Source: Neobacillus cucumis
Lineage (GTDB): Bacteria; Bacillota; Bacilli; Bacillales; Cytobacillaceae
DNA length: 64,000 nt
Assembly: GCF_002860255.1 (NCBI RefSeq)
Contig: NZ_PGVE01000086.1
Location: 1 to 64,000 of the forward strand
Reading direction: 5' to 3'
The notes under the pieces are model-generated. The model was not told the DNA's origin and ran no database searches. It worked only from the letters and a program-made list of their open reading frames with translations. Below are positions 27,144-36,575 of this stretch, piece after piece. Each line of letters begins with the position of its first letter. Within the stretch, counting starts at the first letter, position 1. A program made the translations under genes and the position numbers.

Positions 27144-27292
27144 AAGGATTTAAATAGATTAATAGCTTACAACAAGTTTAAAAATAAAGGAATCCTCGTT
27201 AATTTGGTCAAAAAAGGTGTTCTGAAGGAAAAAATAAGCAGCTAAAAAAATTGGGCTATTAAGGAAGGAAAAAACTAGAACCGTAACAAATG
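27144..27292 (+). pseudogene. duplicated 3' fragment of the 7907-8293 gene
   Basis: These 149 bp match 8201-8349 and still encode a diverged C-terminal third (KDLNRLIAYNKFKNKGIL). There is no start codon, and one extra base shifts the tail. Differences are mostly at third codon positions, so it looks like a relic of a paralogue rather than a fresh copy. A GCAGC hairpin with a T-run follows, as at 8.5 kb. Confidence 0.75.
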
Positions 27293-27358
27293 TGAGTAAG
27301 CCTGATTATATAAAAAAGTAAAGCAGCTTAAAAAAATAGGCTGCTCTCTCTTTTTGTT

Positions 27359-28405
27359 CTACTTGTTTATGTTCTCGAATGGCGATAGAAGAGAAAGCAA
27401 TTTTCTTCTAATATCATGCCAAGAATCATCTAAATTTAGGGTCCAAATCTCAACCATCATTCGATTATCCCAATGGAAAGTTTCATCAACCTCCACCCCA
27501 TTAAACGGGTAAATTAAAATCCCCCGCAAATTTAATTCCTTTGGCTGATGCATGAGATAGGTAAACAACTGATAAAGGTTGTGACTATGAAAGGAGGCCT
27601 TCCCAAAGTTTTCTTGAAAAAGGTTCTTATAAAACTTGGCATCCATGATTATTTTTTGGTTACCATCTTTATGTGTTAACGAAACATCTGTTTTCATTGT
27701 TGGCAGATGTGTTTGATTGCCTTCCAACTGCCACTGCATTATTTCTGATGAAACTCGATAATCACGTTGCTCCATTCTGTAAAAATGAAACAGGAATTTT
27801 TCAAAAATTTGATTGAGGGAGCTTTCATCAATTTCTGCCGAAAATAAGCTCCAATTCCCGTGTTTATGGGAGAGTATAGTCAATTCATGCAATATCCGAG
27901 CGATATGAACCATCCGTTTATAATGTAAATTATGTCTTCCAAAATATATTTTTAAAAAAGCTTCCTTCGTAAGTGGTGGTGAATCTACCTCTGGTAGAAG
28001 CTCCAAATAGGAATAGCTGAGTTTCCTTGTCTCCTCTTTAACAAAACGATTGAAACATATGGTTGTTAATGTGCTTTTCATTACTTGGTTCAACATAATA
28101 TTGGCTGAATATTGATCCTTCTCACAGATAACGATCGGCTGCCGAGCCACAATATATGACATCGAATCAGTCATCATCAACCGCCCACCTAAATGACTGG
28201 TCTCTTCTGTGAAATTAACATAATCCTTTACAAAGCCACGGCGCCTAATCGACTCGACCTCATTCAAAAACTGTTTAACGATAAAGTCATAGGTAATCAA
28301 ATCTTCATCAATGTCATTAAAGCTCTTAACCAATTCGGGCATTTCGTTCATATAGCTGAGCAAACAAAAAAGATTACGAATTGGAACTTTAAACAAAGGT
28401 TCCAT
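27359..28405 (-). CDS. mcrC: McrC, nuclease subunit of McrBC restriction system
   Basis: This 348-residue protein begins MEPLFKVPIRNLFCLLSYM, the usual opening of McrC. Its PD-(D/E)xK site is TDVSLTHKDG followed by IIMDAKFYK (about residues 240-260). GAGGGA lies 7 nt before the ATG at 28405, and only 1 bp separates it from the McrB stop, so it is coupled to mcrB. With McrB it cuts DNA containing modified cytosines, limiting foreign DNA. It is the last gene of the operon. Confidence 0.88.
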   Translation of the reverse strand: MEPLFKVPIRNLFCLLSYMNEMPELVKSFNDIDEDLITYDFIVKQFLNEVESIRRRGFVKDYVNFTEETSHLGGRLMMTDSMSYIVARQPIVICEKDQYSANIMLNQVMKSTLTTICFNRFVKEETRKLSYSYLELLPEVDSPPLTKEAFLKIYFGRHNLHYKRMVHIARILHELTILSHKHGNWSLFSAEIDESSLNQIFEKFLFHFYRMEQRDYRVSSEIMQWQLEGNQTHLPTMKTDVSLTHKDGNQKIIMDAKFYKNLFQENFGKASFHSHNLYQLFTYLMHQPKELNLRGILIYPFNGVEVDETFHWDNRMMVEIWTLNLDDSWHDIRRKLLSLLSPFENINK

Positions 28406-28406
28406 A

Positions 28407-30965
28407 CTAAATTCCCTCAATCAGTGACTCTATTACTTCAGGTCTGTCAAAGAAGTATTCCTCAAGTAAAGGACGTATTTCAAAGGTCAATATTCCACTG
28501 TACCAAACATCTTCATCCATATTTTCAGGTTTCATGGTGAAAAAGGAATGGCCAATTTCATATCCTCTACCTAATTGAAAATCACCCGCTATTTCTTTAT
28601 TCCATTTTTCAACAGCGAACAAAATCCGATTTATCATTTCATTGGAAACACCTGACTCCTGAATCGTTTTACGCCATTTTTCATTGAAACTAGGTTTAAG
28701 TGTAACAAATGCAAAACGGCGGCGGAGGGCTACTTCCAATTGAGCTAAGGAACGGTCTGCTGTATTCATCGTACCGATTAAGTACAGGTTGCTTGGTACA
28801 GTGAAAGGTTCTTTTGAATAACCCATAGTAACAAATTCATCACGCTTATCCCGTTCAATCAGCATAAAAAGCTCACCAAAAATCTTCGATAAATTACCCC
28901 GATTGATTTCATCAATAATGAAGTAATAGTCCTTTTCAGGATTGTTTAAAGCCCGCTGGCAAAAATCATAAAAGATGCCAAATTGCAGAGAAAATCCATG
29001 CTCATCCGGTCTAAAGCCCATAATAAAATCTTCGTACGCGTAATTTTGATGGAATTGAACCATTTCTACCCGATCTGGATCCTTTACGCCCATTAAAGAA
29101 TAAGCAAGTCGCTTCGAAACAAACGTCTTCCCCACTCCCGGAGGGCCTTGAAAAATAATGTTTTTCTTATATTTTAGTAAATTCGTTATGGTTTCGTACT
29201 CTTTTTCATCGAAAAATACTTCTTGCAGGAAGTCTTCCTTCGTGTATTTTTCCAATTCAATAGGATGTTCTATAGATAATAATGCCATAGCTTCCTTTAA
29301 ATTAGGCTTTAATCTCCAATTAAAATAATTCTCTTCATATTCACCATCAAAAATCACATTCCAATAACGCTCTGTCCCGTCTTCCCTTTTTGACACAACT
29401 GTATCAGTCGCTCTAAGGACTCGTTTGGCCAGCTGAACAACAGGGGAATTAAAGGAAGAGAAATGTTTTCCTAAAGCTGCTGCAAGCATAGTAGCAGATG
29501 CCTCTCCGCCTAGCTCATACATTTTGTTTAGGTAAATCATATCACTCTCTTTAAAAACTTCTTTATTTTGAAGGAGCTCAATCCATGTTTCAGTATTGAT
29601 CTCAGGCTGCAACAGTTCTAGTCTATTGTCCTCTCGATCACCCAATGTTTCCTGCCCTTTAAATGCACCCAGTACTTCGACCATTTTTTGATGAAATTCC
29701 TCGTAAGAAAATGAATCAATACTTGTGCTGATGGTTAAATCCTCTTGTCCTCTTTTTGGATGCTGATCCCCAAAAAGTAAGCCATAGCGAATGCCTTTTT
29801 CATCAATGGATACAAAAAATTGAGGTGCACTTCGATGACTGTTATATCCTTTTTCATAAACAGCGACCCAGCACTCTGACCCTCCAAAGTTTTGGTTCCA
29901 GTTAAAGCCGTTTAACACCTTATCCTCTACAAAATCCATGTCCTTAAACTCATCCATTTGCCGGATAGCTTGATGAATTTTTCGCTGTTCTTCCTGAACC
30001 TTTTGCTTTTTATCAGCATAATAAAGTTGAAAAAGAATCGTAAAATTATTCCACGCCTGCAGAATATTTTTGTCATATCGAACCTTAACTTGATCCTTAA
30101 TCTCTTCCATTTCACTAAGACTAACGGAACCTGATCTAATTATTTTCTCTAAAACCATAAACTTAATTAGATTGATTTTTTCACTATTTCGATATTGTTC
30201 TAGAAGTTTGTTTAATTGCTCAGAATCCAGTTCTGCGATTGTCTTTAACATCCGTTCCGGTTGACTCATAAATTCGCCCAGTTCGACTGCCATTTGATGT
30301 AAGTACTCAACAGCACTCTCTACCATTATTTGTGGATATTGCGTGCTGCAAAAGAAGAAATCCTGCATATCCAGCATCGTTAAATCTGGATAGCTAACTT
30401 TAAGATGGTGTAAAGCAATTTCACACATTTGGAAAAAGGTTTGATAATTGTGGCCTACAGAACCAAGTTTCAACTCAATTCCAAATGACTTCTTCAAATC
30501 CGTAAAAACCTCTTGTTTATACAAGGGATATTTATTGTAATCATATGCAGCTAATAAGTAACCGAACAATGGTGCGCCTAAGGATATATTTGTAAGATAT
30601 TCTTTGCCTTTTTCACGGAAAAGCTCAATCCGCTCTTCCAATGATTTTGATGAATGAAATAACTGATTCAAAAGTTCTGCCACTTCGTCAGGCTCTGCTT
30701 CAGCATACTTAACCAAGTCCCCGGTATTACTCCAATGAACAAAACTTCCAGCAGAAGGATTTTCCTTCTGTATCTTTTTTAAAATGTCTACAACCGTGAG
30801 GTCATTAATCTCCTGCCCACGTAAAAAATCATTTAAACGAGAAAGAATTTCTATTTTGTATGACTCATCATAGTTTTTAGTTTCTTTAAACAATAAGTAT
30901 TTACTAAACGAAATGTCGATGTATGTATCTTTTAACATGTGCTTTTGTAATAAGTTTTCGAGCAT
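28407..30965 (-). CDS. mcrB: McrB, GTPase/DNA-translocating subunit
   Basis: The 852-residue protein starts at the ATG at 30965 (AGAGGTG, 6 nt) rather than a GTG three codons upstream. The N-terminal 450 residues carry helical parts and an MrcB-type domain (APQFFVSIDEKGIRYGLLFG). The C-terminal AAA+ motor has IIFQGPPGVGKTF (Walker A, about 605), YFIIDEINRGNLSKIFGEL (Walker B, about 682) and LIGTMNTADRSLAQLEVALR (sensor 1 and arginine finger). It is much longer than E. coli McrB because of its extended N terminus, so its DNA specificity probably differs. Confidence 0.88.
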   Translation of the reverse strand: MLENLLQKHMLKDTYIDISFSKYLLFKETKNYDESYKIEILSRLNDFLRGQEINDLTVVDILKKIQKENPSAGSFVHWSNTGDLVKYAEAEPDEVAELLNQLFHSSKSLEERIELFREKGKEYLTNISLGAPLFGYLLAAYDYNKYPLYKQEVFTDLKKSFGIELKLGSVGHNYQTFFQMCEIALHHLKVSYPDLTMLDMQDFFFCSTQYPQIMVESAVEYLHQMAVELGEFMSQPERMLKTIAELDSEQLNKLLEQYRNSEKINLIKFMVLEKIIRSGSVSLSEMEEIKDQVKVRYDKNILQAWNNFTILFQLYYADKKQKVQEEQRKIHQAIRQMDEFKDMDFVEDKVLNGFNWNQNFGGSECWVAVYEKGYNSHRSAPQFFVSIDEKGIRYGLLFGDQHPKRGQEDLTISTSIDSFSYEEFHQKMVEVLGAFKGQETLGDREDNRLELLQPEINTETWIELLQNKEVFKESDMIYLNKMYELGGEASATMLAAALGKHFSSFNSPVVQLAKRVLRATDTVVSKREDGTERYWNVIFDGEYEENYFNWRLKPNLKEAMALLSIEHPIELEKYTKEDFLQEVFFDEKEYETITNLLKYKKNIIFQGPPGVGKTFVSKRLAYSLMGVKDPDRVEMVQFHQNYAYEDFIMGFRPDEHGFSLQFGIFYDFCQRALNNPEKDYYFIIDEINRGNLSKIFGELFMLIERDKRDEFVTMGYSKEPFTVPSNLYLIGTMNTADRSLAQLEVALRRRFAFVTLKPSFNEKWRKTIQESGVSNEMINRILFAVEKWNKEIAGDFQLGRGYEIGHSFFTMKPENMDEDVWYSGILTFEIRPLLEEYFFDRPEVIESLIEGI

Positions 30966-31075
30966 GTATTTCACCTCTTACCATATATATATGTATTATA
31001 TCCCTATCCAAAATCAAACTCATGCAACGGGGGATATAATTGGAGCTTTCCCTTTTTTAATAAACTCAAACACCC

Positions 31076-32110
31076 TTACTCTTTTAAATAATACCTTACA
31101 ACCTTAGTTGAACTCATCCCGCTTGGTGTATCACTTAATATTTTTAAACGATAGACTCCAATAGATATCATCGCATTACACACAGCTGGCATTCTGTTCA
31201 TTAAGCCCATTTCCTTATGGATATCACCTGATCTCAAATCAAGAAAGTCTTTCCCTTCCCTCTTTTCTACAGAGAGTTTATGAAAGATATAGTTCCGAAT
31301 CAAATCTGTTAGTCCAACTTGCTTTAATGGATTATTGGATGTTTTTTGTATAGATTTTTTAACAATTTTTTGTCGGTTAATTGATTTATATTGTTGAGCA
31401 AATCTAGTAATTTCTTTTAATTCATCTTTAAACATTTCAGCATGATCCATCATATACCCTATTTGCCAAAAATACATATCTATTAATTTCATAGGAGTAT
31501 AATGAACTCCATCTTGGATAAAATTATCTCTAAACCCTTGGAATTCATCCACAAACCTATTGTAAAATTCGGCTAATTCCATCAATGAATTTTCATCAAA
31601 ATATACTCTAATTCCAAAAAGAGATAACGCATCTTTAAAATACCGGTCATAAGCGGGTACATTACCAAATACACCCAGTAATATCTTCGATGCTAACGTA
31701 TTTGTTACACTAACTCGAACCTTATCTCCATTGATTTCATGAATATTATTCTCATAAGCACTTTTTGTATCCGTTATAAGCTTGTCAATCCCTTCGATAT
31801 CCTTATAATCTATATAAGCAATATCACTTTTAGTAAAATACTTATGATAATCAGGATTAAGGACAATATTTTTGAGAAAGTATGTATGGACTTTATAGTC
31901 TTTTTGCAGAAGAAATGAACTACCACGTAACATCCCCCAACTTGCAAGATAGAAAGCTAAATGCAAACTACCATGATCAAAAACCTCCTGATTCCTTAAG
32001 GTTTTATAATGATGGAAGAAAAAAGAGTGGCAATGTTCCCATGACTTAAATCTATGGTGTGGATAATTTTGGGATAGCGAATGATATTTTGAAATTATTT
32101 CAGAAATCAT
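31076..32110 (-). CDS. unknown protein accompanying McrBC
   Basis: The 344-residue protein starts at the ATG at 32110 with GGAGGAG upstream; it ends 110 bp before mcrB on the same strand. The first 240 residues are helical and rich in aromatic residues. The last 60 (DLRSGDIHKEMGLMNRMPAV, then a DTPSGMSS segment) look like a DNA-binding winged-helix module seen at the end of other restriction-associated proteins. It is probably part of the McrBC operon, as a specificity or regulatory subunit. That role is inference. Confidence 0.6.
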   Translation of the reverse strand: MISEIISKYHSLSQNYPHHRFKSWEHCHSFFFHHYKTLRNQEVFDHGSLHLAFYLASWGMLRGSSFLLQKDYKVHTYFLKNIVLNPDYHKYFTKSDIAYIDYKDIEGIDKLITDTKSAYENNIHEINGDKVRVSVTNTLASKILLGVFGNVPAYDRYFKDALSLFGIRVYFDENSLMELAEFYNRFVDEFQGFRDNFIQDGVHYTPMKLIDMYFWQIGYMMDHAEMFKDELKEITRFAQQYKSINRQKIVKKSIQKTSNNPLKQVGLTDLIRNYIFHKLSVEKREGKDFLDLRSGDIHKEMGLMNRMPAVCNAMISIGVYRLKILSDTPSGMSSTKVVRYYLKE

Positions 32111-32237
32111 AGAAACTCCTCCGAACAATTAATACAATATTACCCATTTTTCACATACAAGGTTAATCATTTTATTTTAACTATTTTTCGATTAGAGCTT
32201 CTCCTGTAAACCTAGCAATCTACATCTAATGACCGGC

Positions 32238-32696
32238 CTAATTTACATAATTATTATTAATAATTTGTCTTTGCATTAATGCAGGTTTCAAAATTACTTC
32301 GTGAGTGTATCCATTTTCATCTACTGCTATCAACTTATCATATTTAACAGTATTCTTTTTATTATTACCAACCGCTAATGCTCCAACTACTGCCCCTACG
32401 CCACCTGTTAAAACTCCACCAACTACTGCACCTGCTACCTTTTTACCAGCAGATTTTCCAATGGTAGTTTCAGAGTAATCAATACAAGTAATAATTTTTA
32501 TTTTATGTTTTCTGTTTATAAGTGCATAACCATCTGCAGTTTTACCCATTGTAAAAAATTTAGTAAAGATATGGTTAGCTCCACTTACAACCTCACAAGT
32601 TAATTTGTTTGATAAAGACCTATCAAGTGCTGCTGTTTCATCAATCTTTTCTTTTGCATTTTTAAGATTAGCTTTTAAACTGTCCATAAACCCCAT
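32238..32696 (-). CDS. hypothetical protein with glycine-zipper segment
   Basis: A 152-residue protein. The first half is soluble; residues about 85-110 (GAVVGGVLTGGVGAVVGALA) are a glycine-zipper-like hydrophobic stretch that could insert in a membrane or oligomerise. A conserved-looking tail follows. AAGGAG precedes the ATG. It lies within the defence island. Function unknown; pore-forming effector domains have similar glycine-zipper segments, but the evidence is thin. Confidence 0.5.
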   Translation of the reverse strand: MGFMDSLKANLKNAKEKIDETAALDRSLSNKLTCEVVSGANHIFTKFFTMGKTADGYALINRKHKIKIITCIDYSETTIGKSAGKKVAGAVVGGVLTGGVGAVVGALAVGNNKKNTVKYDKLIAVDENGYTHEVILKPALMQRQIINNNYVN

Positions 32697-33097
32697 CTGT
32701 TAAACACTCCTTGTTTTTCCAAAAATATGTTAATCAAAATAATTATATATCCATTTGAGGAAGCTGTAACCATTTTTGTAGAATAAAAAAATACTAGATT
32801 AATAATGAGTTCATAACAAAATCTACCTTCAATTTATCTAGAATTACTTCAATTTATTTAATGTACTTTAGTGTTCTTTAATATTTTTAAAATAAAAATC
32901 CCTTTATGGATAACGTTGTAATGAAATTTTTTCCATCTATTGAAATTCTAATATACTTCATTATTATTTAACCAATTTAAGGTTACATGAAATAATTTCT
33001 AGAGAGGTTTCCCACCAGGCGGAAAAAAATATTATTTACGTGTAAAAATGAATTCTTTTTCTAAAGTTTAAACAGCATTAATTATCTATAAACAAAA
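32697..33097. other. AT-rich intergenic region
   Basis: No gene or RNA was recognised in these 400 very AT-rich bases. Confidence 0.5.
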
Positions 33098-33125
33098 CAC
33101 CCCAACCTATTGTAAGGTTGGGGTG
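33098..33125 (-). terminator. terminator of PLD-helicase operon
   Basis: CACCCCAACCT pairs with AGGTTGGGGTG, and the minus strand continues TTTTGTTT. The stop codon of the helicase gene lies in the loop/stem. Confidence 0.8.
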
Positions 33126-35539
33126 CTGTTTGCTTTCCGCTCAAAATGATAATGAAGACGGTATTCACATATTTCTTTTGTCCAATTAAATAGGATTTCT
33201 TCATCTTCACTTAAAACTTCAAAATTCAACTTGAATATCTCATTTTCAAATGAAATTAATCCTTTAGAACTGCCACTCCATTTGGTCATTGGCATGGAAG
33301 CAATTAATTTGCTGACACCTTTTTCATCATAATTCCATAATTTTCTCGCAGCCTTGTCGGAAAAATCTATTATTTTCCTGTGTTCTTTCTCCATTAGGTA
33401 TCGATGAAAAAATGGTGCGATTTCTTTAGGTGTGATCGGCATATACCATTTCGATATGCCTCGATTAAGCATGGCTAATAAAACGACCATTTTATAACTT
33501 TTGGCCATTCCAGTTTTTTCTACATCCACCAGCCAATTTTCATAACGGTTAAAAACTTCTATTTCTCGATCACTTAATTCTTCTGCCCATTTTAAAAATC
33601 CAAAATATGAATTAAATTCTTGTTTATATTGCGTTGAATCTGATGCACCCTTTAAATGGAGATCCAAATAGGATGGCCTTCTACCAAACTCCCGCTTTAA
33701 TTCCATATAATCATTAAAAAGCTTTTCCCTTCTTGGCTGCCGTTTCAATGACATTTCTTTTAACAGGTCAATAACTTGAAAATCTAAGTTTATTTCACAA
33801 AAATTGGGCAATGTGGGTTGAAAATTTCTTTTTCCCCCCTCACTTGGCTGTGTATCAAATAGACTAAGCTTGATATCCGCGTTTCGGTAATTTCCGATTA
33901 AATCTACGATCACACAAGCTTCTTTATCTGAATGTAATCTGAGTCCCCTTCCAATTTGTTGGATGAAAACTGTTAAGGATTCTGTAGGACGTACAAATAA
34001 AAGGGTATCAACAGCTGGGATATCGACTCCTTCATTGAAGAGATCAACTGTAAAAATCGCATCAATCTCTCCTTTTGAAAGTTGAGCTATTGCCTGTTTT
34101 CTGTTATCGTTGGCCTGCTGGGAATGCAGGCTAATCGTTTGATATCCATGTTTATTAAAATAATTGGCTAAAAAGTCGGCTTGTCGTATAGAAGAACAGA
34201 ACCCTAAAGTTCTGGACTGTTTCTTATCCTCCCATGCACGAAGTACCTTTAGAGCCAATTCTTCTCTTAATTGTGCTTGGAGTAACTCCTCTTCGTCATA
34301 ACGGTTCCCTAACCAAGTGATCTGACTATAATCGGTATCATCATACACACCAAAATATTTAAATGGTGCTAACCATTTCCGATTGATAGCATCTAAGAAA
34401 TCTAATCGAAAAGCCACGTTTCCATCACAAATGGCATAAACATCTTTGTTGTCATTTCGATCGGGTGTTGCGGTAATTCCCAATAAAAACTTTGGTTGAA
34501 AGTAATCTAATGCCCTTTGATAAGAATCCGCTGCAGCATGATGAAATTCATCTATGATAATAAGATCAAATTCATCCTGGCTAAATTGTTCAAGATGAGT
34601 CTTCATACTTAAGGTGTAAATGGAAGCAAAAATGGCATCGGCATTACTTTCTTTCAGTTTGCCATTATAAATACCATATCGTTTTTCCGGCATGATTTTT
34701 CTAAAAGAATCTCTTGCCTGATAAAGTATTTCCTCTCTATGGGCTATAAAGAGTACTTTTTTGAAATTTTTTGAAAAGAACCCAGCCAAATAAGTTTTTC
34801 CCAATCCCGTTGCCATAACAACCAGAGCCTTATTGTACTCTTCTTCTAAGGTTTTGTTTAATTCTTCAAGTGCTTCGATCTGAGCAAACCTGGGTTGAAT
34901 TTCTCCATATTCAGCAGGAGGTTCCATGATTGTCCCAATCTGTTCTGAATCTTCCTTTTTATTTGGGAGCATCAGCTCCAGTTCTTCCAGTTCACTCCAC
35001 GTTTTAGCGAGATTAGGATTCTTTCGATGATACTCATCATAACTTTCTTTATACTCTACAAGGGTTTCTTTATTTAAGGGGACTGTTTGATCCGCATAAA
35101 ATAGTTTTAAAAATTCAGCTTGAGCTTCTTCGAAGACATCTTTTGCATCACTAATTCCAACATTCCATTCAACACCCTGGTATAAGGCAGATCGTGATAG
35201 ATTGGATGAACCGATATACAAAACGTCATGTTTATTAGATTGAAAGAGATAGGCTTTAGGATGAAAGGAACTCCCATTACTCTTCCAAATTCGTACCTTG
35301 ATTCGTTCATCAATCGTAAGCAGCTTTTCCAATGCTTCCGGCTGCGTTATGTATAGGTAATCTCCGGTACAAATTTTTATATCTGCACCATTTTGAGCTG
35401 CATTCTTTAAAGAATTTTTCAAAAAATGAACCCCGGATTTCATCACAAAGGATGAAAGCACACAAATAGTGACTGCACCTTCGATTTTATCAATTAAATG
35501 TACTCCGAGTTCCTTGGTAAATAACTGAACCTTACTCAT
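33107..35539 (-). CDS. PLD-nuclease / SF2 helicase fusion protein
   Basis: The 810-residue protein has a phospholipase-D-type nuclease domain first: SSFHPKAYLF (HxK, about 93) and IGSSNLSRSAL (about 113). A DEAD/ResIII helicase follows with VVMATGLGKTYLAG (about 245), IIIDEFHHAAADS (about 331), DLFNEGVDIPAVD and QQIGRGLRLH (about 531). The last 200 residues are of unknown type. It starts at the ATG at 35539, whose ATGAGTAA overlaps the stop of the upstream pyrophosphohydrolase gene, so the two are coupled. The domain set suggests ATP-driven tracking and cutting of nucleic acid, most likely in defence. Confidence 0.78.
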   Translation of the reverse strand: MSKVQLFTKELGVHLIDKIEGAVTICVLSSFVMKSGVHFLKNSLKNAAQNGADIKICTGDYLYITQPEALEKLLTIDERIKVRIWKSNGSSFHPKAYLFQSNKHDVLYIGSSNLSRSALYQGVEWNVGISDAKDVFEEAQAEFLKLFYADQTVPLNKETLVEYKESYDEYHRKNPNLAKTWSELEELELMLPNKKEDSEQIGTIMEPPAEYGEIQPRFAQIEALEELNKTLEEEYNKALVVMATGLGKTYLAGFFSKNFKKVLFIAHREEILYQARDSFRKIMPEKRYGIYNGKLKESNADAIFASIYTLSMKTHLEQFSQDEFDLIIIDEFHHAAADSYQRALDYFQPKFLLGITATPDRNDNKDVYAICDGNVAFRLDFLDAINRKWLAPFKYFGVYDDTDYSQITWLGNRYDEEELLQAQLREELALKVLRAWEDKKQSRTLGFCSSIRQADFLANYFNKHGYQTISLHSQQANDNRKQAIAQLSKGEIDAIFTVDLFNEGVDIPAVDTLLFVRPTESLTVFIQQIGRGLRLHSDKEACVIVDLIGNYRNADIKLSLFDTQPSEGGKRNFQPTLPNFCEINLDFQVIDLLKEMSLKRQPRREKLFNDYMELKREFGRRPSYLDLHLKGASDSTQYKQEFNSYFGFLKWAEELSDREIEVFNRYENWLVDVEKTGMAKSYKMVVLLAMLNRGISKWYMPITPKEIAPFFHRYLMEKEHRKIIDFSDKAARKLWNYDEKGVSKLIASMPMTKWSGSSKGLISFENEIFKLNFEVLSEDEEILFNWTKEICEYRLHYHFERKANSTPTLQ

Positions 35540-35858
35540 CCTCAACCTCAATTAAGAAAATTTTTTCCTGGAAGCCCCCGCGTTTTTTTGCTTTATTTTG
35601 ACGAACTTTCTCAACTTCTTCAAAGGATGCTCCGTGGTATCCAGCCAATGCATGGATAATTTCTAGTAAGTCGGCTAGTTCTTCAATAGCATCTTTATCA
35701 TTCTCTGCATTGACGTATTCATTTAATTCTTCAAAGCTTTTCTTTTTTAATTCTATTATGTATTCGTCATCATTTAGTATTCTTGTGGAAAATTGTTTTC
35801 CAGTGTTTTCGATCACTTCCGGGATGCGGTCTCGGACTAATTTGTTATAAACAGTCAT
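35532..35858 (-). CDS. MazG-like nucleoside triphosphate pyrophosphohydrolase
   Basis: The 108-residue all-helical protein begins MTVYNKLVRDRIPEVIENTG and has EELNEYVNAENDKDAIEELADLLEIIHAL. This gives the ExxE..ExxD metal-binding pattern of MazG/PRA-PH enzymes, followed by KKRGGFQEKIFL. It should hydrolyse an NTP or related nucleotide to the monophosphate. GGAGG precedes the ATG. Its last 8 bp overlap the start of the PLD-helicase gene, a tight link between nucleotide hydrolysis and a nuclease-helicase. Confidence 0.8.
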   Translation of the reverse strand: MTVYNKLVRDRIPEVIENTGKQFSTRILNDDEYIIELKKKSFEELNEYVNAENDKDAIEELADLLEIIHALAGYHGASFEEVEKVRQNKAKKRGGFQEKIFLIEVEDE

Positions 35859-36155
35859 GTTAAAGTACCTCCAACAATAGGTTTTACTCTATTATAACTA
35901 ATTTAATATAGAAAGTATCTGTATTTAAGATGAATATACTGCCTAATTATAAACTGTGAAACCTCGGTAATTATGTTCTTAAAACAGTTATTATTTTTCC
36001 AATACATAATTCAAGTTTTTAACTATACTTTCTATGGTACTCGAAGGCGTTAATTGATAAATGGATGATTATATTACATGTTTTGATTGGACGAAAAGAG
36101 ATATTTCCTTATAAAAATGGTATCATTCTAAGGAAGATATTTTTAGGAGGCAGTC

Positions 36156-36554
36156 ATGAAAAAGCAAGTAAAAGTAGTTGCAGCCATTATAGAAAACGAT
36201 CAGCAAGAAATTCTTTGTGCTCTTAGATCCCCTGAAATGAGCATTCCAAATAGGTGGGAGTTTCCTGGTGGCAAAGTAGAAGCAAATGAGGACATTTATT
36301 CAGCTCTAGAAAGAGAAATTGATGAAGAGCTAAGTTGTAAGATAGCGACATTTAAAGAAGTCTTTAATGGCTTCATCCATGAATACGAAACATTCATCAT
36401 TGATCTAATTTCAATTAAATGTAGAATCGTAGAAGGAACTCCAACACCAAGTGAGCATTCAAAGCTAATTTGGTTAAAAAGGGAGAATTTAGATTCGCTT
36501 AAATGGGCTCCTGCGGATATACCTGCTGTAAAACAATTAATCCAAGAAAAATAG
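36156..36554 (+). CDS. NUDIX hydrolase, MutT-like (d)NTP pyrophosphohydrolase
   Basis: A 132-residue protein with the NUDIX box GGKVEANEDIYSALEREIDEEL (residues about 37-58, GX5EX7REUXEE pattern). VVAAIIENDQQEILCALRS precedes it, as in MutT/NudG enzymes that clean oxidised or damaged nucleoside triphosphates. AGGAGG precedes the ATG. It is transcribed toward the second PLD-helicase gene, and the two stop codons share one hairpin. Confidence 0.85.
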   Translation: MKKQVKVVAAIIENDQQEILCALRSPEMSIPNRWEFPGGKVEANEDIYSALEREIDEELSCKIATFKEVFNGFIHEYETFIIDLISIKCRIVEGTPTPSEHSKLIWLKRENLDSLKWAPADIPAVKQLIQEK

Positions 36555-36575
36555 TCTTCTCAAATTGAGAAGACT
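36553..36575. terminator. bidirectional terminator
   Basis: AGTCTTCTC pairs with GAGAAGACT around a 5-base loop. It covers the stop codons of the two convergent genes. Confidence 0.75.
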
